A stretch of 22,069 bases of DNA, from contig USCL01000024.1 of NCBI GenBank assembly GCA_900553145.1, positions 1-22,069 of the forward strand. Reading direction: 5' to 3'. Made by a program: the position numbers and the translations under genes. How positions within the stretch are numbered: the first letter of the stretch is position 1; every line of letters starts with the position of its first letter. This document shows, in pieces, positions 15,555 through 22,069 of the stretch. The DNA comes from an uncultured Desulfovibrio sp. GTDB lineage: Bacteria; Desulfobacterota; Desulfovibrionia; Desulfovibrionales; Desulfovibrionaceae. Under the pieces are notes generated by a model that was not told the DNA's origin, did no database searches, and worked only from the letters and a program-made list of their open reading frames with translations.

Positions 15555-15591
15555 TAAAAAACGGCTCCCGCAGCCAGCCGCAGGAGCCGTT
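15555..15591 (-). terminator. Rho-independent terminator of secA
   Basis: Stem of nine bp (15560-15568 with 15583-15591) with partial inner pairing, followed on the minus strand by six T residues (complement of 15555-15560). It lies about 155 bp beyond the secA stop, after a copy of the palindromic repeat. Confidence 0.88.
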
Positions 15592-15647
15592 CCGCAGAGG
15601 CCTCTTTCCGCTTGCCGGGCATACGCCGCTCGGGATTCGATAAGCCC

Positions 15648-15727
15648 AAAAAACTTTTTAGGGAGAAGGACGGGAATGAAAGAAGGGAGGGAAAACCTCT
15701 CTTCAGAAAAGCTTCCCCTCCCTTCCC
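15648..15727. repeat. Palindromic intergenic repeat, copy after secA
   Basis: GAAGGGAGGG (15682-15691) pairs with the C/T-rich arm 15715-15726. The tip carries CTCTTCAGAAAAG, shared with copies 1 and 18853-18912. A CAAAAAACTTTTT segment precedes it (15648-15661), like CAAAAG(C/T)CTTT in other copies. It starts 20 bp past the secA stop. Confidence 0.7.
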
Positions 15728-15745
15728 CAATCGCAGTACTATGAG

Positions 15746-18304
<2,559 letters not shown>

Positions 18305-18351
18305 GAAAACTCCCGAAAAAGAGGATACACGGCGATCACCGCATCCCTCAA

Positions 18352-18380
18352 CTAATAAGACATGCTTCACCGATTGGCAA
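18352..18380 (-). promoter_or_regulatory. secA promoter
   Basis: Minus strand TTGCCA (18380-18375) and TATTAG (18357-18352) with exactly 17 bp between. Transcription would begin near 18345, a leader of about 40 nt. No SecM-like leader gene is evident. Confidence 0.65.
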
Positions 18381-18399
18381 ATGACGACAACAGGGTTTT

Positions 18400-18837
18400 C
18401 TTTATAACGGAAAGGGAAGGCCGCCTCCTCACAGGAAAAACGCGCCTTCCCCAAAGTCTCTCATGCCTTGGCCCCGCTCCCCCGTCCGGCCTTTGCCCGG
18501 AAAACCCGCAGCCCGGCGGCGTTTCGGAGCGCACAAGGCAAGCACGGCCTCCCGCCGCGTGCCCCGCCTTCCCCATGAATGCATCGCCAGCAGCCTGCCG
18601 GGCCCGAAAACATCCCGGCATTCCACAGGAAAACCTTTTTTATGACGCTTCCGGAGCGCGACGGCATCCACGGCGGGGCGGCAGCCTTTCCCGTTTTTTG
18701 CGGATGGAGCGCCCGCACAGAGACGGATAACCCGCAGAAGCAACCCCCTCCCCGATCAAAAAGCCCCTGCTCCGGTTGAACAGGCTGGAGAGGCTTTGGC
18801 CTCTGACATCCCCCCCGGACGCGTCCGACGCCGGTTG
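18400..18837. other. Gene-free stretch between secA and hypE
   Basis: About 440 bp without a supportable gene. Several frames stay open because of the high GC content, but none has a ribosome site together with a family-like protein. Hairpins are visible: TGCCGGG/CCCGGCA (18596-18620) and AGAGGC/GCCTCT around TTTG (18788-18803). The latter may belong to hypE termination. Confidence 0.4.
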
Positions 18838-18912
18838 CAAAAGCCTTTTGAAGATGAAGGGAGGGGCGAAGGGGCCCTTCTTCAGAAAAGTCCCTTCGCC
18901 CCTCCCCTCATC
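18838..18912. repeat. Palindromic intergenic repeat, copy after hypE
   Basis: CAAAAGCCTTTTG then a 21-bp stem (18853-18873 with 18892-18912) with one mismatch. The tip CTTCTTCAGAAAAG is nearly that of copy 1. It begins about 20 bp beyond the hypE stop, so it would form the 3' end of the hypE message. Confidence 0.8.
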
Positions 18913-18933
18913 ATTCTCTACTTGCTGATTCTT

Positions 18934-19950
<1,017 letters not shown>

Positions 19951-19970
19951 AACCGACCTGTCTTAGAACG

Positions 19971-19999
19971 GATTAACTTTAAGATGCTACGCATTTCAA
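19971..19999 (-). promoter_or_regulatory. Possible hypE promoter
   Basis: Minus strand TTGAAA (19999-19994) and TTAATC (19976-19971) with a 17-bp spacer. The -35 lies inside one of the 11-bp direct repeats that flank the multi-hairpin element, so the element may supply part of the promoter. This rests on hexamer match only. Confidence 0.35.
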
Positions 20000-20101
20000 A
20001 ATTGGCATTCTGGTGGAAAACGCCGTTTTCACCAGAATCCACGCCGCTTCGCGTCGCGCCACACCCGTGTGCGGCGCGACGCCATTTCAAAATAAAATGG
20101 C
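19992..20101. repeat. Multi-hairpin element with 11-bp direct repeats
   Basis: CATTTCAAAAT occurs at 19992-20002 and again at 20083-20093. Between them lie two strong palindromes: 20007-20021 with 20025-20038 (14 bp, one extra G) and CGTCGCGCC (20052-20060)/GGCGCGACG (20073-20081) with an inner ACAC/GTGT. A third hairpin GCCATTT/AAATGGC (20081-20087/20095-20101) touches the MFS stop codon. It looks like a REP-type or miniature mobile element. It may also end the MFS transcript. Confidence 0.6.
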
Positions 20102-20102
20102 T

Positions 20103-21557
20103 CTAGTGATGATTCCACGGATGGAACAGCCGATGCGAAAAACGTCTGACGCGGCCGCCCATCCTCCCGAGCGAACAGAAGATGCCGAGCAGGTTGAGGA
20201 CCCCGAACAGCGCGAAATTGATGTGCATCGCCTCCAAGAATTCCGGGATGTTGTTCGGCCCGAGGGCCTCGTCGCCCAAGTAGGCGTTCATGGTCAGGGA
20301 AATGATGACCATGCTCGAGAGCGTCCCGAGCGTGCGGGCCGTGCCCACCAGCCCGGAGGCCTGCCCCATGTGCGCCTCGTCCACGCTGGTCATGATCGCG
20401 CTCGTGTTCGGGGACGCGAACAGCGCGATGCCCGAACCTATCACAAGCTGTACCAGCGTGACCACCCACAGGGACGACGCCCCGTCGAGGGAAGAGGCCA
20501 GCAGGAGGCCGATGCCGCATATTGCGATGCCGATCGTGGCGATGATGTCCGCGCCGTACCTGTCCGCCATGCGCCCGCCGAGCGGCGAGATGAACACCTG
20601 AACGGCGGGCTGCGCCGACAGAAGCAGCCCGGTCTCAAGCAGGGTCATGCCGTGGACGCCCTGGAGATAGAGGCTAAAATAGAAGGTCACCCCGAAAATG
20701 GAACTATAATTGATGAAGGAGGCCAGCGTGCTCAGGGCGAACGCCTTGTTCTTCACGAGGAAGGCGACGTCCAGGATGGGATGGCGCGAACGCCGCTCCT
20801 CCCACAGGAACAGGCCGAGGAACACGACCCCCAAGGCGAACAACATCCCCGCCCACGCGCCGGACAGGAGCCAGATCGCGCCGATAGACAGCAGGCTGAC
20901 GGCGGACGTGTAGAAGAGGCTCCCCCGCCAGTCGAAGGGATCGTCCGGCGCATCCTTCCAGTCGCAACGGACATTGCAGTACATGAGCAGCCACGCGATG
21001 ATCCCGATGGGGACCACGCTGAAAAAGAGGTATTGCCAGCCGAAGGCCGTCCCGAGGAGCCCCGACAGGCCGGGCCCGAGCGACAGGCCGCTGTACACGC
21101 CGATGGAGGTGAGCCCGAGCACCCTGCCGAGCTGTTCCGGCGGGGCGCAGCTCACGAGGATCGCCAGCGCGCAGGTGTTCATGATGGCGGTGCCCATCGC
21201 CTGCACGAAACGGCAGCACAGGAACAGCCAGATGTCCGTCACGAACGGCAGCAGGGCCGACATGACGACGAACAGCGACAGGCCGCTGAGGAAAAGCCGC
21301 TTGCGCCCGACCATATCCCCCACCCGGCCCGCCACCAGATGGAAAATGGCCAGCGACAACGTGTAGGCCGCGTTGATGAGGCTCAGCTGCATGGCGCTGG
21401 CGTGCAGATCCCGGCCGATGGCGGGCAACAGCGGCCCCGCGCCGGACAGCATGAACGGCAGCATGAATTGGGCGGCCCCCACGGCAATGATGACGGTGCG
21501 CAGGGAGACGACGGGACGTTCCACATCGCAGGAAGCTTTCGGGTGTTCAATTCTCAT
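20103..21557 (-). CDS. MFS drug-efflux-type transporter (DHA2/EmrB-QacA-like)
   Basis: Integral membrane transporter of 484 aa with many hydrophobic segments, consistent with 14 helices. Motif A between helices 2 and 3 is AGRVGDMVGRKR (76-87), and a second copy GGRMADRYGAD lies in the second half. SLGPGLSGLLG is the motif C-like signature of antiporters in helix 5. Such proteins export toxic compounds against protons; the substrate is unknown. The start at 21557 has AAGG 6 nt upstream. A reading to 21617 is possible but has no better site. No regulator gene is adjacent. Confidence 0.88.
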   Translation of the reverse strand: MRIEHPKASCDVERPVVSLRTVIIAVGAAQFMLPFMLSGAGPLLPAIGRDLHASAMQLSLINAAYTLSLAIFHLVAGRVGDMVGRKRLFLSGLSLFVVMSALLPFVTDIWLFLCCRFVQAMGTAIMNTCALAILVSCAPPEQLGRVLGLTSIGVYSGLSLGPGLSGLLGTAFGWQYLFFSVVPIGIIAWLLMYCNVRCDWKDAPDDPFDWRGSLFYTSAVSLLSIGAIWLLSGAWAGMLFALGVVFLGLFLWEERRSRHPILDVAFLVKNKAFALSTLASFINYSSIFGVTFYFSLYLQGVHGMTLLETGLLLSAQPAVQVFISPLGGRMADRYGADIIATIGIAICGIGLLLASSLDGASSLWVVTLVQLVIGSGIALFASPNTSAIMTSVDEAHMGQASGLVGTARTLGTLSSMVIISLTMNAYLGDEALGPNNIPEFLEAMHINFALFGVLNLLGIFCSLGRMGGRVRRFSHRLFHPWNHH

Positions 21558-21888
21558 GAAAACCTTGTACGTCCCCTTTTGGAGGCGGTCAATCGTCCAA
21601 GTTGAACGCTTAATCAATATTTCTCACGTGCCGTCTCATCCATAGGCCGCCGCCTCTAACGCCTCCGCCCTTCCTCGTCCAGTGGCCATGGCGCGCCGTC
21701 CCCGGCGGAAACCCCGCCCCGTGAAAGGGGAAAGGCCATCCCCCAACATACGTTTCCCGGCCCTTCCGCCGCCCCGGACGTGTCGGCGCTTGATCGATTC
21801 CCCGGCAAGGCCAAGTGCCCATCTTTGGCCCCCCACCTCAAGGGCATATCCCGGCCAATGGAAGGCGAAGGGGCGTTGCGGGGGCTCC
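21558..21888. other. Gene-free stretch upstream of the MFS gene
   Basis: 331 bp without a supportable gene. It must hold the end of the GNAT transcript and the start of the MFS one. A GGCCAA (21809-21814)/TTGGCC (21825-21830) hairpin with a 10-nt loop is visible, but no T-run follows. No convincing promoter was found. Confidence 0.4.
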
Positions 21889-22069
21889 CTATCGTACCAC
21901 CCGTTCCATGAAGCAGACCACAAACGGCAGGTGCGCGAACTTCCGGGTCCCCGTAATGCTGAAGCCTTGCCGCTCATACCAGCGCACCAGCTTCCTGTTC
22001 TCGTACATGACGCCGATGCGGATCGTCCCGCCCCCGGCCAGCCGCACCTCCTCCGCGGCGTGCGCCACC
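21889..22069 (-). CDS. GNAT-family acetyltransferase, C-terminal part (cut by right edge)
   Basis: The last 59 codons of a minus-strand gene that continues past the window. The translated end includes IRIGVMYENRKLVRWYERQGF, the typical GNAT motif B (a WYER-x-GF helix and strand), and finishes FMERVVR. The N terminus and the acetyl-CoA-binding loop are outside the window, so substrate class cannot be judged. It is unrelated in detail to the other GNAT gene at 9570. Confidence 0.8.
   Translation of the reverse strand, partial: VAHAAEEVRLAGGGTIRIGVMYENRKLVRWYERQGFSITGTRKFAHLPFVVCFMERVVR

Noticed and set aside
18429..18743. Small open frames between secA and hypE
   Set aside because: No ribosome site paired with a plausible protein; frames are open on both strands because of GC content.
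20013..21605. 530-codon open frame antisense to the MFS gene
   Set aside because: Highly charged, low-complexity translation opposite a clear transporter; its start lies in the hairpin element.

Overview
The window is a GC-rich, gene-dense stretch of a Gram-negative bacterial chromosome. The protein sequences look like Desulfovibrionaceae (Desulfovibrio/Bilophila/Mailhella type). This is an impression from protein character and gene content (LpxC, so an outer membrane with lipid A; HypE, so [NiFe] hydrogenases; a haem-binding GlcG/HbpS-type exported protein). No 16S or other marker is present to prove it. There are 17 protein-coding genes I can support, one of them cut by the right edge. I see no rRNA, tRNA, CRISPR array, prophage or transposase.

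Layout. (1) 64-2427, minus strand: ribosomal operon rplU-rpmA, a small unrecognised membrane protein, then the GTPase gene obgE. It has a near-consensus promoter upstream of rplU and a terminator-like hairpin after rpmA. (2) 2428-2937: a 510-bp divergent control region. (3) 2938-4933, plus strand: groES-groEL, ending in a strong terminator. (4) 5290-10606, plus strand: a QueG-like iron-sulfur protein, an isochorismatase-fold hydrolase, prmC with an unusual His-rich insert, lpxC, a GNAT acetyltransferase and an HD-domain phosphohydrolase. (5) 10810-11301, minus: exported GlcG/HbpS-like protein, divergent from mutL (11422-13485, plus). (6) 13878-20105 and beyond, minus: a DUF4139/MuiA-like exported protein with a structured leader, secA, hypE and an MFS transporter. 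(7) The right edge holds the 3' end of a second GNAT gene.

How the genes relate. Most are independent housekeeping functions: translation (L21, L27, ObgE, PrmC, possibly QueG), folding and export (GroESL, SecA), envelope (LpxC), DNA repair (MutL) and hydrogenase maturation (HypE). I do not see a multi-gene accessory system such as a defence island or biosynthetic cluster. What is unusual lies mostly between the genes. A family of long G/A-rich : C/T-rich palindromic repeats with a conserved TTCTTCAGAAAAG-like tip occurs at gene 3' ends about six times. A separate multi-hairpin element flanked by 11-bp direct repeats lies between the MFS gene and hypE. The DUF4139 leader has mutually exclusive helices and a terminator hairpin. 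The groESL promoter is enclosed by an inverted repeat. MutL looks leaderless.
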